Below are positions 1 through 8,468 of a DNA stretch of 64,000 bases, in pieces. Within the stretch, counting starts at the first letter, position 1. The number at the start of each line of letters is the position of its first letter. Source of the DNA: Brevibacillus choshinensis. GTDB taxonomy: Bacteria > Bacillota > Bacilli > Brevibacillales > Brevibacillaceae. The DNA lies in assembly GCF_016811915.1 (NCBI RefSeq), contig NZ_CP069127.1:2076001-2140000 (forward strand), written 5' to 3'. Made by a program: the position numbers and the translations under genes. The notes under the pieces are model-generated. The model did not search any database, was not told the origin of the DNA, and worked only from the letters and a program-made list of their open reading frames with translations.

Positions 1-1
1 T

Positions 2-1129
2 TTGTTTGTCATAACCGGGGTGCTCTCGCTAGGCGGCAACCGAATGATGATCGCGTCCTCCGCTGTTCAACAAGCAGCGACACATGTATCCAGTCTCGCT
101 ATTCTGGGATGGATGGGCCAGGAAATTCCGGTACTGGGTGAAACGGTGCAGACCACCTCTGACCGTCGGACGAATAGCGTCACAGGTTTTCTGTTCCAGC
201 TTGCGACGAGCATCCAACCGGGCGATTTGCGGAGCCTGCTGGGAAGAGAGCTGCCGGGCATGGTTACGACGGAAGATGCACGCTTCGTCGTAGCAGGCAA
301 AGGGGCGACGCTGGCAGACTTTTACGTAGAGTATCCTCCCCATCCGAAGCAGGTCATCGATGCTTCAGATGCCGTTCCGCTCCCGCAGCAAGAAGAGGCG
401 GCGGGGGACAAACCGGCAGCAGAAGAGGCGACCAAGCCGGTTGCCAAGCCGAATACGGGTGGCAAGAAGATCGTCTACGTCTACAACACACACAACCGGG
501 AGTCTTGGTACAGCGAGACCAAGCCCGTAGGCACCTCCGTGGATCATCCGACGAGAAACATCTCCCTGGTAGGAAAACGCCTTTCGGAAGCACTGAACGA
601 ACGAGGAATCGGCTCGGATGTGAGCAAGGATGATATTTACCAGGAGCTATTGAATCAGAAAAAGGACTACGCGCTGTCATACGCCCAGTCTCTGCAGGTC
701 GTGAAAGCGGCAGCAGAAAACAATCGCGAACTTCACTACTTCTTCGATCTGCATCGAGACACTGCCCCGCGGGATCGAACAACAGTCACGATAAAAGGAA
801 AAAGCTATGCACGAGTCATGTTCGTCATCGGGAAGCGCAACAAGAGCTTTGAGAAAAACGAAGCGTTTGCGACAGAGCTGCACCAGCTGATGGAAGAAAT
901 GTATCCAGAGCTTTCCCGGGGTGTGATGGAAAAAGGTGCAAAAACTGATCACGGCGAGTATAACCAGTCCATTTCACCGGGAAGCCTGTTAATGGAGATC
1001 GGTGGTACGGAAAATACCTTGCAGGAAAGCTACAATACGGCGGAAGCTTTAGCGGACGTATTTGCAGCTTACTACCTGAAGGCGGAAAAAGTCGGAAAAC
1101 CGGTAGCGGACGAACCGGCGAAGAGGTGA
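2..1129 (+). CDS. spoIIP: Stage II sporulation protein P (5' end outside window)
   Basis: Sporulation peptidoglycan hydrolase (amidase/endopeptidase) that works with SpoIID and SpoIIM to thin septal peptidoglycan and drive engulfment. The visible 375 residues contain the family motifs: YVYNTHNRESW near residue 160, FDLHRDT near 250 with likely metal-binding His, and a C-terminal LLMEIGG segment. The hydrophobic stretch at the very start (FVITGVLSL) is part of the N-terminal membrane anchor, so the TTG at base 2 is probably internal and the true start lies upstream of the window. A Pro/Ala/Lys-rich linker near residues 125-155 separates the anchor region from the catalytic domain. The stop overlaps the Shine-Dalgarno region of the next gene, suggesting coupled translation as in the B. 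subtilis spoIIP-yqxA pair. Confidence 0.95.
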   Translation: MFVITGVLSLGGNRMMIASSAVQQAATHVSSLAILGWMGQEIPVLGETVQTTSDRRTNSVTGFLFQLATSIQPGDLRSLLGRELPGMVTTEDARFVVAGKGATLADFYVEYPPHPKQVIDASDAVPLPQQEEAAGDKPAAEEATKPVAKPNTGGKKIVYVYNTHNRESWYSETKPVGTSVDHPTRNISLVGKRLSEALNERGIGSDVSKDDIYQELLNQKKDYALSYAQSLQVVKAAAENNRELHYFFDLHRDTAPRDRTTVTIKGKSYARVMFVIGKRNKSFEKNEAFATELHQLMEEMYPELSRGVMEKGAKTDHGEYNQSISPGSLLMEIGGTENTLQESYNTAEALADVFAAYYLKAEKVGKPVADEPAKR

Positions 1130-1134
1130 CGAGC

Positions 1135-1443
1135 ATGAACGTGACGACAAAACTGACGGGGCTTTTGGTGATCCTGCTGGTCGGGGTTGTGATCGGCTTG
1201 CAGACGGCTGAGAGGGGCATTTCAAAGGTAAGCGGGCTGCCGGATGTGCAGACACAGACCTTCTACATCAAACAGATGGATCAGGGAAAAATGGAAATCG
1301 CAGTGATGGGCAAACAAGTACAGACAGCCAATCCAGAGAAAATGGTCAATTACATGAGCAACATGGGGCTGACCATGGGTTCGACAATTAAAAGCGGTGC
1401 CAAAACTTTTGTCGATTGGGTAGGAAGCTTCTTTGAACCGTAG
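1135..1443 (+). CDS. yqxA: YqxA-like small membrane protein (DUF3679)
   Basis: About 102 residues with one N-terminal transmembrane segment (LTGLLVILLVGVVIGL) followed by a short soluble tail. Size and position directly after spoIIP match the YqxA/DUF3679 family of spore formers, whose function is unknown. A GTG at 1126 is also in frame. The ATG at 1135 is preferred because AGAGGTGA sits five bases upstream of it and overlaps the spoIIP stop. A strong terminator follows, so the spoIIP-yqxA unit ends here instead of continuing into lepA. Confidence 0.8.
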   Translation: MNVTTKLTGLLVILLVGVVIGLQTAERGISKVSGLPDVQTQTFYIKQMDQGKMEIAVMGKQVQTANPEKMVNYMSNMGLTMGSTIKSGAKTFVDWVGSFFEP

Positions 1444-1490
1444 AAATTGTTTATGGACAAAAAAATAATAGGAAGAAAGAACGAATGACG

Positions 1491-1517
1491 AAAGACCCGG
1501 GGCTGCGGGTCTTTTTT
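1491..1517 (+). terminator. Intrinsic terminator after yqxA
   Basis: Inverted repeat AAAGACCCG / CGGGTCTTT with a short GGGCTG loop, followed by a run of six T. It closes the spoIIP-yqxA transcript. The remaining bases up to 1756 hold only the opp promoter; no other gene is visible in that gap. Confidence 0.85.
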
Positions 1518-1674
1518 GCTGATGAGGATGATTCTGGAACATTTTACAGAAGTGGGGTATCGCAAGCTGCGCCTGAGCCCAACCGACTCGGAAAAGGATT
1601 TTGATCATACTTTCACAAAATAAAAACAAGATTGCATATAGTCAGTAAAGATATAATTGTTCGAATTTATTGTG

Positions 1675-1703
1675 TTGCCAAAAAATTGTACTAATGGCAT
1701 AAT
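1675..1703 (+). promoter_or_regulatory. Probable SigA promoter of the opp operon
   Basis: TTGCCA (1675-1680), a 17-bp spacer, and CATAAT (1698-1703), about 50 bases upstream of the GTG start of the first transporter gene. It lies in an AT-rich stretch that contrasts with the surrounding coding DNA. Confidence 0.6.
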
Positions 1704-1756
1704 ATCTATTGATAGAACTATTTCTATTGAATATATCGGTAAGAGAGGTGCGCCAC

Positions 1757-2725
1757 GTGTCACAACCTGTCCTTCAAATCGAAAATTTGCAGACGCACTT
1801 TTTTACGGACCGCGGCCAAATCCCAGCAGTTGATGGAGTTACCATTACAGTAAACAAAGGGGAAGTAGTCGGCATCGTTGGCGAATCCGGTTGTGGAAAG
1901 AGCGTAACCTCGCTTTCCGTCATGAAGCTGGTTCCCAATCCTCCCGGAAAGATTGTAGGTGGGGCGATTCGCTTCAAGGGAGAAGACCTGGTTAGCGCAG
2001 ACGAGAAGCGAATGCGGGAAATTCGCGGCAACGAAATCGCGATGATCTTCCAGGAGCCGATGACCTCGCTCAATCCCGTTTTTACAATTGGCGACCAGAT
2101 CGGGGAAGCAGTCCGTTTACATACCAAGGCCAGCAAAAAGGAATCCAGGGAACGTGCAGTGGAAATGCTGAAAAAAGTCGGAATTCCTCGAGCGGAAGCA
2201 ATCGTGGACGAATATCCCCACCAGCTGTCAGGCGGTATGCGTCAGCGTGTGATGATCGCGATGGCGATGGCGTGCGATCCGGAGCTTTTGATTGCGGACG
2301 AACCTACGACGGCGCTGGATGTGACCATTCAGGCGCAGATTTTGGACTTGATGAGACAGTGCAACCGGGAGTCAGACACGGCCATCCTGCTCATCACGCA
2401 CGATCTCGGAGTGGTAGCGGAAATGTGCCATCGGGTCGTAGTCATGTATGCGGGAAACGTCATTGAAGAAGGTGATGTGCGGACCATTTTGAAAAATCCG
2501 CAGCATCCGTACACCGTAGGCTTGCTCCAGTCGCTTCCCAAGCTGGAAGGATCGCAGGAGCGGTTGTATTCGATTCCCGGAAACGTACCGATTCCAGGCT
2601 CACTCACAGTCGGATGCCGCTTTGCTCCGCGATGTGACAAGGTGACGGATCGTTGCCGACAAGAAATGCCTGAGCTGAAGGTTGTGGGAGAGAACCATCG
2701 TTCCCGCTGCTGGATCGCTGAATAA
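1757..2725 (+). CDS. oppD: Peptide ABC transporter ATP-binding protein (OppD/DppD type)
   Basis: First ATPase of an oligopeptide/dipeptide importer, about 322 residues. Walker A GESGCGKS is at residues 42-49, followed by a Q-loop (FQEPMTSLNP), the signature LSGGMRQR, Walker B LLIADEP, and the H-loop ITHDLG. The C-terminal oligo_HPY extension has a four-Cys pattern (CRFAPRC ... DRC ... SRC), a feature that can hold an iron-sulfur cluster in some OppD proteins. The GTG at 1757 has AGAGAGGTG upstream and gives the usual MSQPVLQIENL start; an upstream TTG at 1709 has no good ribosome site. The gene is followed by oppF after 12-18 bases. The transported peptide class cannot be read from the sequence. 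Confidence 0.92.
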   Translation: MSQPVLQIENLQTHFFTDRGQIPAVDGVTITVNKGEVVGIVGESGCGKSVTSLSVMKLVPNPPGKIVGGAIRFKGEDLVSADEKRMREIRGNEIAMIFQEPMTSLNPVFTIGDQIGEAVRLHTKASKKESRERAVEMLKKVGIPRAEAIVDEYPHQLSGGMRQRVMIAMAMACDPELLIADEPTTALDVTIQAQILDLMRQCNRESDTAILLITHDLGVVAEMCHRVVVMYAGNVIEEGDVRTILKNPQHPYTVGLLQSLPKLEGSQERLYSIPGNVPIPGSLTVGCRFAPRCDKVTDRCRQEMPELKVVGENHRSRCWIAE

Positions 2726-2743
2726 TCCGAGAGGAGCATGCAG

Positions 2744-3715
2744 GTGACTGAAGAATTACTCGTCGTTAAAAACTTGAAAAAATACTATCCGATCACAGGC
2801 GGTGTCCTCGGCGGGGAAGTAGGAGTCGTAAAAGCGGTAGACGATGTTTCGTTCTCTGTAAAACGGGGAGAAACGCTGGGGCTGGTTGGGGAGAGCGGCT
2901 GTGGGAAGTCGACGACTGGGCGCTCCTTGCTGCGCTTGATCGAACCGACATCGGGAGAAATTCACTTTGATGGAGTGAATGTATCGTCGCTATCCAGAGA
3001 TGAGATGCGGAAAATGCGCCGCGACATGCAAATCGTGTTTCAGGATCCATTTGCCTCTCTGAATCCTCGTCACAATATTGAGAAGATTCTGGAGGAGCCT
3101 CTGATTGTTCACGGAATCGGCAGCTCGGCAGAACGGAAAAAAAGAGTGCTAGAAATGCTAGAGGTCGTAGGCTTGAGCAGCTATCATGCCAGGCGTTATC
3201 CGCATCAGTTCAGTGGAGGCCAGCGCCAGCGGATCGGGATTGCCCGTGCTCTGATGCTGAATCCCAAGCTGATTGTCGCCGATGAGCCGGTATCCGCATT
3301 GGACGTATCGATTCAGTCTCAGGTCCTGAACCTGATGCAGGATTTGCAGAGGGAGATGGGTTTGACTTACTTGTTCATCGCGCACGATCTGAGCGTGGTG
3401 AGACACATCAGCGACAGGGTTGGCGTCATGTACTTGGGAAGGATTGTGGAATTGACGACGAGCGGCCAGCTCTACAGCAATCCGCTTCATCCCTATACCA
3501 AAGCCTTGTTGTCGGCGGTTCCAACTCCGGATCCGGACGCTGCGCGCGAGCGGGTCATCCTCCAGGGGGATGTGCCGAGCCCAGCCAACCCGCCAAGCGG
3601 TTGCACATTCCATACGCGTTGCCCCCATGTGACAGATGAATGCCGTACAAAACGACCTGACTTCCGAGATGCTGGGAACGGGCACTTTGTCGCCTGCCAT
3701 CTATACAAGTCGTAG
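2744..3715 (+). CDS. oppF: Peptide ABC transporter ATP-binding protein (OppF/DppF type)
   Basis: Second ATPase of the importer, about 323 residues, with Walker [10 protein letters not shown] near residue 50, [11 protein letters not shown]-loop, signature FSGGQRQR, Walker B LIVADEP and H-loop IAHDLS. The C-terminal oligo_HPY region ends with a Cys pair pattern (CTFHTRC). An ATG at 2738 is in frame but lies only one base from the AGGAG; the GTG at 2744 has the right seven-base spacing, so it is the likelier start. It pairs with the upstream OppD to form the heterodimeric motor. Confidence 0.92.
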   Translation: MTEELLVVKNLKKYYPITGGVLGGEVGVVKAVDDVSFSVKRGETLGLVGESGCGKSTTGRSLLRLIEPTSGEIHFDGVNVSSLSRDEMRKMRRDMQIVFQDPFASLNPRHNIEKILEEPLIVHGIGSSAERKKRVLEMLEVVGLSSYHARRYPHQFSGGQRQRIGIARALMLNPKLIVADEPVSALDVSIQSQVLNLMQDLQREMGLTYLFIAHDLSVVRHISDRVGVMYLGRIVELTTSGQLYSNPLHPYTKALLSAVPTPDPDAARERVILQGDVPSPANPPSGCTFHTRCPHVTDECRTKRPDFRDAGNGHFVACHLYKS

Positions 3716-3827
3716 TCTGCTTTCAGCTAGACGAGAGTCTCATCAAAGGGGGGATGCGAGGCAGGAATGACACTAATGGCCTTCTACCACGTATGAAAAC
3801 TGAAATTTTAGAAGAGGGGGATTATTC

Positions 3828-5495
3828 ATGAAGAAGAGAGTACTCTCTGCTGCCATGACGAGCTTGCTTGCACTAGCTATGCTGCTCTCAGGTTGCGGCG
3901 GAACTCAAACCGCACAAAAGCCGGCGGAACAGCCAAAGACAGAAACACCGGCGCCAGCACCAGCTGCAGAACCCGCTAAGAGCGCTTCCAAACAGTTGAT
4001 CATCGGTCGCGGAGGCGATTCCGTTGGTTTGGACCCAATCCAACAAACGGATGGTGAATCTTTCAAAATAACAGAAAACGTATTTGACACATTGGTAGGC
4101 TACGCGGAAGAGAGCACAGAAGTGGTTCCTTCCCTCGCTGAAAAATGGGAGATTGCTCCAGACGGTTTGACGTATACGTTCCACCTGCGTTCCGGAGTGA
4201 AATTCCACGATGGCACTGATTTCAATGCAGAAGCAGTGAAATGGAACTTCGAGCGCTGGATGGACAAAAGCCATCCACAGCACAACAAAGAAGGCTTTGA
4301 GTATTACAACGACATGTTTGGCGGATACAAAGGTGACGAGACCCACGTAATCAAATCCGTGGAAGCGGTTGATCCACAAACGGTGAAATTTACGCTGAAC
4401 CGTCCGCTGGCTCCGTTCATTCAAAACCTGGGTATGTCTTGCTTTGCGATCGCTTCTCCTAAAGCGGTGCAAGAGATGGGTCCTGAGAAATTCAACGAAA
4501 ATCCTGTTGGTACCGGTCCATTCGTATTCAAAGAGTGGAAGCGCAACGACACGATCACGTTGGAAAAGAACCCGAACTACTGGAACGCAGGCTTCCCGAA
4601 ATTGGAAAAGCTCGTTTTCAAAGTCATTCCTGAGAACACAGCTCGTCTGACGGCACTGACCTCCGGCGAGATCGACATGATGGACGGTCTGAATCCGGAT
4701 GATGCACAAGCGGTGAAAGACAATCAAGATCTGCAATTGATCCTGCGTCCTTCCATGAACATCGGCTTTGTCGGCTTTAACGTAGAGAAAAAGCCACTCG
4801 ACAATCCGAAAGTTCGTGAAGCGATCTCCTATGCAATCAACAAGCCAGCTATCATTGAAGCATTCTTCGCAGGACTGGGCCAACCAGCAGTGAACCCAAT
4901 GCCGCCTTCTATCTGGGGTCACAATGGTAACATTAAAGACCGCGAGTTCAATCTCGACAAAGCAAAACAGTTGCTGACGGAAGCAGGCTTCCCGAACGGC
5001 TTCAAAATCAAGTTCTGGGCAATGCCAGTAGCTCGTCCATACATGCCAGATGGCGTGAAAATCGCTGAAGCAATCCAGCAAGATCTGAAAAAGATCGGCG
5101 TAGAAGCTGAAATCGTGACCATGGAATGGGCGACTTACCTGGAAAAAACAAAAGCAGGCGAACAAGAAATGTTCATGCTCGGTTGGACTGGCGACAATGG
5201 CGACCCAGACAACTTCCTCGCTACATTGCTGGACAAAAACAACATCGGCGGTAACAACCGTACGCGTTGGGCAAACGAAGATGCTCACAAATTGCTGATG
5301 CAAGCACAATCTGCGACCACGAAGGAAGAGCGTGAAAAACTGTACATGCAAGTACAAGAAATCATCTTTAAGGATGTGCCAATGGTTCCACTGGCTCACT
5401 CCACTCCTGCACTGGCTGCAAAAGCAAACATCATCAACTACAAGCCGCATCCAAAAGGCTCCGAGAGCTTGGAGAAGGTTGAGTTCAAAGAGTAG
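3828..5495 (+). CDS. Peptide-binding lipoprotein (SBP family 5, OppA/DppE type)
   Basis: Extracytoplasmic receptor of the importer, 555 residues. A lipoprotein signal peptide ends in LLSGC with the lipidated Cys at residue 23, followed by a Pro/Ala/Glu-rich tether to about residue 55. The mature part shows family-5 hallmarks such as LAEKWEIAPDGLTYTFHLR and VKFHDGTDFNAEAVKWNF. Placement between the ATPases and permeases is characteristic of opp/dpp operons, and the leader carries GAGGGGG nine bases before the ATG. Codon use is strongly biased (NNC/NNG), consistent with high expression. Homologues also bind nickel, glutathione or other small ligands, so peptide specificity is inferred. Confidence 0.9.
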   Translation: MKKRVLSAAMTSLLALAMLLSGCGGTQTAQKPAEQPKTETPAPAPAAEPAKSASKQLIIGRGGDSVGLDPIQQTDGESFKITENVFDTLVGYAEESTEVVPSLAEKWEIAPDGLTYTFHLRSGVKFHDGTDFNAEAVKWNFERWMDKSHPQHNKEGFEYYNDMFGGYKGDETHVIKSVEAVDPQTVKFTLNRPLAPFIQNLGMSCFAIASPKAVQEMGPEKFNENPVGTGPFVFKEWKRNDTITLEKNPNYWNAGFPKLEKLVFKVIPENTARLTALTSGEIDMMDGLNPDDAQAVKDNQDLQLILRPSMNIGFVGFNVEKKPLDNPKVREAISYAINKPAIIEAFFAGLGQPAVNPMPPSIWGHNGNIKDREFNLDKAKQLLTEAGFPNGFKIKFWAMPVARPYMPDGVKIAEAIQQDLKKIGVEAEIVTMEWATYLEKTKAGEQEMFMLGWTGDNGDPDNFLATLLDKNNIGGNNRTRWANEDAHKLLMQAQSATTKEEREKLYMQVQEIIFKDVPMVPLAHSTPALAAKANIINYKPHPKGSESLEKVEFKE

Positions 5496-5520
5496 GTTTG
5501 ATCAGATCGCGCAAATAGCA

Positions 5521-5559
5521 GAAAGGGTAAGAGGAGCGTATCCCTCTTCTTGCCCTTTC
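5521..5559 (+). terminator. Intercistronic hairpin between binding protein and permease
   Basis: GAAAGGG ... CCCTTTC with an inner AGAGG / CCTCT arm forms a strong imperfect hairpin, followed by an AT-rich but not poly-T sequence. In transporter operons such hairpins often act as partial terminators or 3' stabilisers, giving more receptor than permease. That role is inferred here. Confidence 0.55.
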
Positions 5560-5615
5560 CTTATATTTATTCCGCACTCATTGTTTGAAGTTTTCTATTT
5601 AAGGAAAGCGAGGAG

Positions 5616-6626
5616 ATGGCATTGCTATCCTACAGCATCCGAAGAATTCTCATGCTCATCCCCGTTCTCTTGGGCATGTCGATTGTCGTTTTTTCTATCA
5701 TTCGTGCCATCCCAGGCGATCCGGCTCTCACCATTTTGGGAGAGAAAGCAAGTCCAAAAGCGATTGAAGATTTACGAGAAGTACTTGGTCTGAACAATCC
5801 TTGGTACATTCAATACTTCGACTATTTGAAGCAGATTTTGACGGGGGATTTGGGTGTTTCCCTTCACTCCGGCGCAAGCATTACACAAGAAATTGGCCCT
5901 TACCTGGCAGCGACGACAGAACTGACGATCGTGAGTATGCTTTTTGCTGTAATCATTGGTGTGAATGCAGGAATTCTCTCTGCTTGGAAACAAAACTCCT
6001 GGTTTGACTACTGTGCGATGTTGATCGCCTTGATTGGCGTCTCCATGCCAATCTTCTGGTTGGGTTTGATGGAGCAATGGCTCTTTGCGCAAGAGCTGAA
6101 GTGGCTGCCATCTGTTGGTCGTGACAATTCGCGTAATCCCGTGGAGGCCATTACGCAGTTCTATATACTGGATACGCTTCTCGCTGGACAGTGGGATCAG
6201 CTGTGGGAGGTCATCAAGCATCTGATTTTGCCTGGTATCGCTCTGGGTACGATTCCGATGGCGATTATCGCACGTATTACACGCTCCAGTATGCTGGAGG
6301 TCATGCGTGCTGACTACGTAAGAACGGCTAGAGCAAAAGGGTTGGCTCAATTCTGGGTAGTTTACAAGCATGCCTTGAAAAATGCAATGATTCCGGTGCT
6401 GACGGTGATCGGCTTACAAACGGGCTTGCTCCTCGGAGGAGCGGTGCTTACTGAAACCATCTTTGGATGGCCGGGAGTGGGACGATACATTTTTACTGCG
6501 ATCGGCAACCGTGACTATCCGGTTATCCAGTCAGGAATTTTGGTGATTGCGACGATTTTCGTTTTAATTAACCTGCTGGTGGATCTCCTGTATGCCTATA
6601 TTGATCCGCGAATCAAATATCGCTAG
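5616..6626 (+). CDS. oppB: Peptide ABC transporter permease (OppB/DppB type)
   Basis: Inner-membrane permease of 336 residues with six predicted transmembrane segments and the BPD_transp_1 EAA loop near residues 225-250 (DYVRTARAKGL). The N-terminal LLSYSIRRILMLIPVLLGMS and the motif RAIPGDPA are typical of OppB/DppB. AGGAG lies immediately before the ATG (zero spacing), so translation may instead begin at the TTG two codons later (5622), or use the AAGGAA further upstream. It pairs with the next gene to form the channel. Confidence 0.92.
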   Translation: MALLSYSIRRILMLIPVLLGMSIVVFSIIRAIPGDPALTILGEKASPKAIEDLREVLGLNNPWYIQYFDYLKQILTGDLGVSLHSGASITQEIGPYLAATTELTIVSMLFAVIIGVNAGILSAWKQNSWFDYCAMLIALIGVSMPIFWLGLMEQWLFAQELKWLPSVGRDNSRNPVEAITQFYILDTLLAGQWDQLWEVIKHLILPGIALGTIPMAIIARITRSSMLEVMRADYVRTARAKGLAQFWVVYKHALKNAMIPVLTVIGLQTGLLLGGAVLTETIFGWPGVGRYIFTAIGNRDYPVIQSGILVIATIFVLINLLVDLLYAYIDPRIKYR

Positions 6627-6640
6627 GGGGGATAGGAGAT

Positions 6641-7534
6641 ATGGCAAATGCACAAGTAGAGACAGTACCACTGCAAGTAAAAGACGAGCAAATCATCTCA
6701 CCTTGGCGAGAAGCCTGGAAATCTTTGCGCAAGAATAAGCTCGCGATGGTCGGACTGGGGATCATTGTCTTCTTCGTAGTCGTCGCCCTGTTCGCCCCGA
6801 TGATCGCACCATATCCTTATGATGAAGGCGAGCTGGTGATGAAGAACAAACCGCCTTCAGGAGAACATTGGTTTGGCACCGACTACAACGGGCGTGATGT
6901 GTTTAGCCGTGTGGTTTACGGGGCGCGCATTTCCCTGTGGGTAGGGACCTTTTCCGTGATCGGTTCAGTCATCGCGGGGACCATCCTGGGGCTGCTTGCC
7001 GGATATTATGGGAAATGGGTAGACACGATTATTTCCCGCATCTTTGACATCATGCTGGCATTTCCGAGCATTCTTTTGGCGATCGCGATCGTGGCGATTC
7101 TCGGGCCCTCTCTGCAAAATGCGCTGCTGGCGATTGCGATCATCAACATCCCGACTTTTGGACGTCTGGTTCGTTCGCGCGTGCTCAGTCTGAAAGAAGA
7201 AGAATTTGTCATGGCGGCACGGGCCATCGGGATGAAGGATTCCCGCATTCTGATGCAGCACATTCTGCCAAATAGCCTCGCTCCGATCATCGTTACCGGT
7301 ACGATGGGAATTGCGACTGCGATCATCGAAGCGGCTGCTCTCGGCTTTCTAGGTCTGGGCGCACAGCCACCTGAGCCTGAGTGGGGGAAAATGCTGTCCG
7401 ATTCCCGCCAGTACATCCAAAAAGCGCCATGGACCGTTATTTTCCCTGGCTTGTCCATCATGCTGACTGTTCTCGGCTTCAACTTGATCGGGGATGGCTT
7501 GCGAGATGCACTCGACCCGAGGATGAAAAACTAA
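6641..7534 (+). CDS. oppC: Peptide ABC transporter permease (OppC/DppC type)
   Basis: Second permease, 297 residues. The N-terminus is the OppC_N segment (SPWREAWKSLRKNKLAMVG) followed by six membrane spans. The HWFGTDYNGRDVFSRVVYG motif after the first span and the EAA loop (EEEFVMAARAIGM) are diagnostic of OppC/DppC. It starts 14 bases after oppB with a GGAG site and ends the operon at a bidirectional terminator shared with the convergent hydrolase gene. Confidence 0.92.
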   Translation: MANAQVETVPLQVKDEQIISPWREAWKSLRKNKLAMVGLGIIVFFVVVALFAPMIAPYPYDEGELVMKNKPPSGEHWFGTDYNGRDVFSRVVYGARISLWVGTFSVIGSVIAGTILGLLAGYYGKWVDTIISRIFDIMLAFPSILLAIAIVAILGPSLQNALLAIAIINIPTFGRLVRSRVLSLKEEEFVMAARAIGMKDSRILMQHILPNSLAPIIVTGTMGIATAIIEAAALGFLGLGAQPPEPEWGKMLSDSRQYIQKAPWTVIFPGLSIMLTVLGFNLIGDGLRDALDPRMKN

Positions 7535-7552
7535 AACGAAACAAAGCAGCTT

Positions 7553-7580
7553 CGGGAGGGATCATGACCCTCCCGTTTTT
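7553..7580. terminator. Bidirectional terminator between oppC and hydrolase gene
   Basis: CGGGAGGG / CCCTCCCG around a seven-base loop, with T-run on the + strand and A-run (T-run on the complement) at the other side. It overlaps the last codons of the minus-strand hydrolase gene. Confidence 0.8.
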
Positions 7581-8344
7581 GCGTAGGTGAACTCACGGCA
7601 CAGCCGATTTAGATCAGCGGCAGCCTTGGTCACGACTTGATGGGCAACACCTGGAATCATGGCCACTTGAGCCTGCGGCAATCCTTTGCTGAGCAGCTGG
7701 CCGTAAGCGTGCATGTGTTTGTCTAGCTCCCCATAAACGAGGAGTGTAGGCACATGGACCTCTGGCAATCTTTCGGTGCAGTTGTAAGCGTGACCTGCCG
7801 TGTAGAGCTGTTTTAAGGTAGCGGCGTCCGTCAGGGAGGCATGCGTGATCCATTCCTCTCGGAGGTCAGGGTCATCGATATGAGACGAAGCGATGCTTCT
7901 GGCGAGGAGGGGAACGCCATGCATGCTCGCCATGGTTTGCGCCATGTAGAAGCGGCCGTGCAAATAAAAATCGTTCACCTCTGAATAGGCGCCCACCAAA
8001 ATCAATCCTTGCACTTCGGCCGGAAAACAGAGCGCATAAGCGAGTGCGATAGAGGCACCCTGCGAATAGCCGAGGATAAAAGGGCGCTCAAGACCCAGCT
8101 CATTCATGAGGGCGTGCAAGGTCTGTGCGAGATCCTCGATCGAATAAGGTGTAGGGCGCGGGCTGCTCTGACCATGACCTGGCAAATCGGGTATCACTAA
8201 GGTGTACGAATCGGCGAGTGGCCGTTGGAAGCAGAAGTTGATCGACCCGATGCATGGCGCATGCAGACAGAGGAGCGGGGGACCTTCGCCCAAGATCAGG
8301 GCAGTCATCTGATCTCCATTTGGTAGTGTGATCGCTTGATTCAT
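7562..8344 (-). CDS. Alpha/beta hydrolase
   Basis: A 260-residue soluble alpha/beta-hydrolase-fold protein. The nucleophile elbow GYSQG places Ser94, with Asp208 (YGELDKH) and His235 (GVAHQ) completing a catalytic triad; the DLPGHGQS segment near residue 53 is typical of the fold. Where many relatives carry an HG oxyanion motif this one has LHAP. AAGGAG lies nine bases before the ATG. Substrate is unknown; esterase, peptidase and lactonase activities all occur in this fold. It is divergent from the M24 peptidase gene and convergent with the peptide importer, which hints at but does not prove a role in peptide or ester use. Confidence 0.8.
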   Translation of the reverse strand: MNQAITLPNGDQMTALILGEGPPLLCLHAPCIGSINFCFQRPLADSYTLVIPDLPGHGQSSPRPTPYSIEDLAQTLHALMNELGLERPFILGYSQGASIALAYALCFPAEVQGLILVGAYSEVNDFYLHGRFYMAQTMASMHGVPLLARSIASSHIDDPDLREEWITHASLTDAATLKQLYTAGHAYNCTERLPEVHVPTLLVYGELDKHMHAYGQLLSKGLPQAQVAMIPGVAHQVVTKAAADLNRLCREFTYAKTGGS

Positions 8345-8361
8345 GAACCTATTCTCCTTGT

Positions 8362-8376
8362 AAATAATAATTACGA
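8362..8376. promoter_or_regulatory. Weak Zur-like site in the hydrolase/peptidase intergenic region
   Basis: AAATAATAATTACGA matches 11 of the 14 defined positions of the Bacillus Zur 7-1-7 motif (TCGTAATNATTACGA), with a perfect right half (ATTACGA). It lies 18-32 bases upstream of the hydrolase start. The left half is degenerate and the region is AT-rich, so this may be chance; it is listed because a far better site occurs 1.7 kb away. Confidence 0.25.
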
Positions 8377-8468
8377 TCTCAGCGGAATTTTTCCAAAATA
8401 AGCTGTTTTTTTAAAGCCGAAAGTGGTATTCTCGCATTAGAATATATGGAGAAGGCTAGGTGACGAGA

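Noticed and set aside
3888-5450. 520-codon open frame antisense to the peptide-binding protein gene
   Set aside because: It mirrors the strong codon bias of the real gene, has no ribosome site, and its translation is rich in Cys/Phe/His/Arg with no domain.
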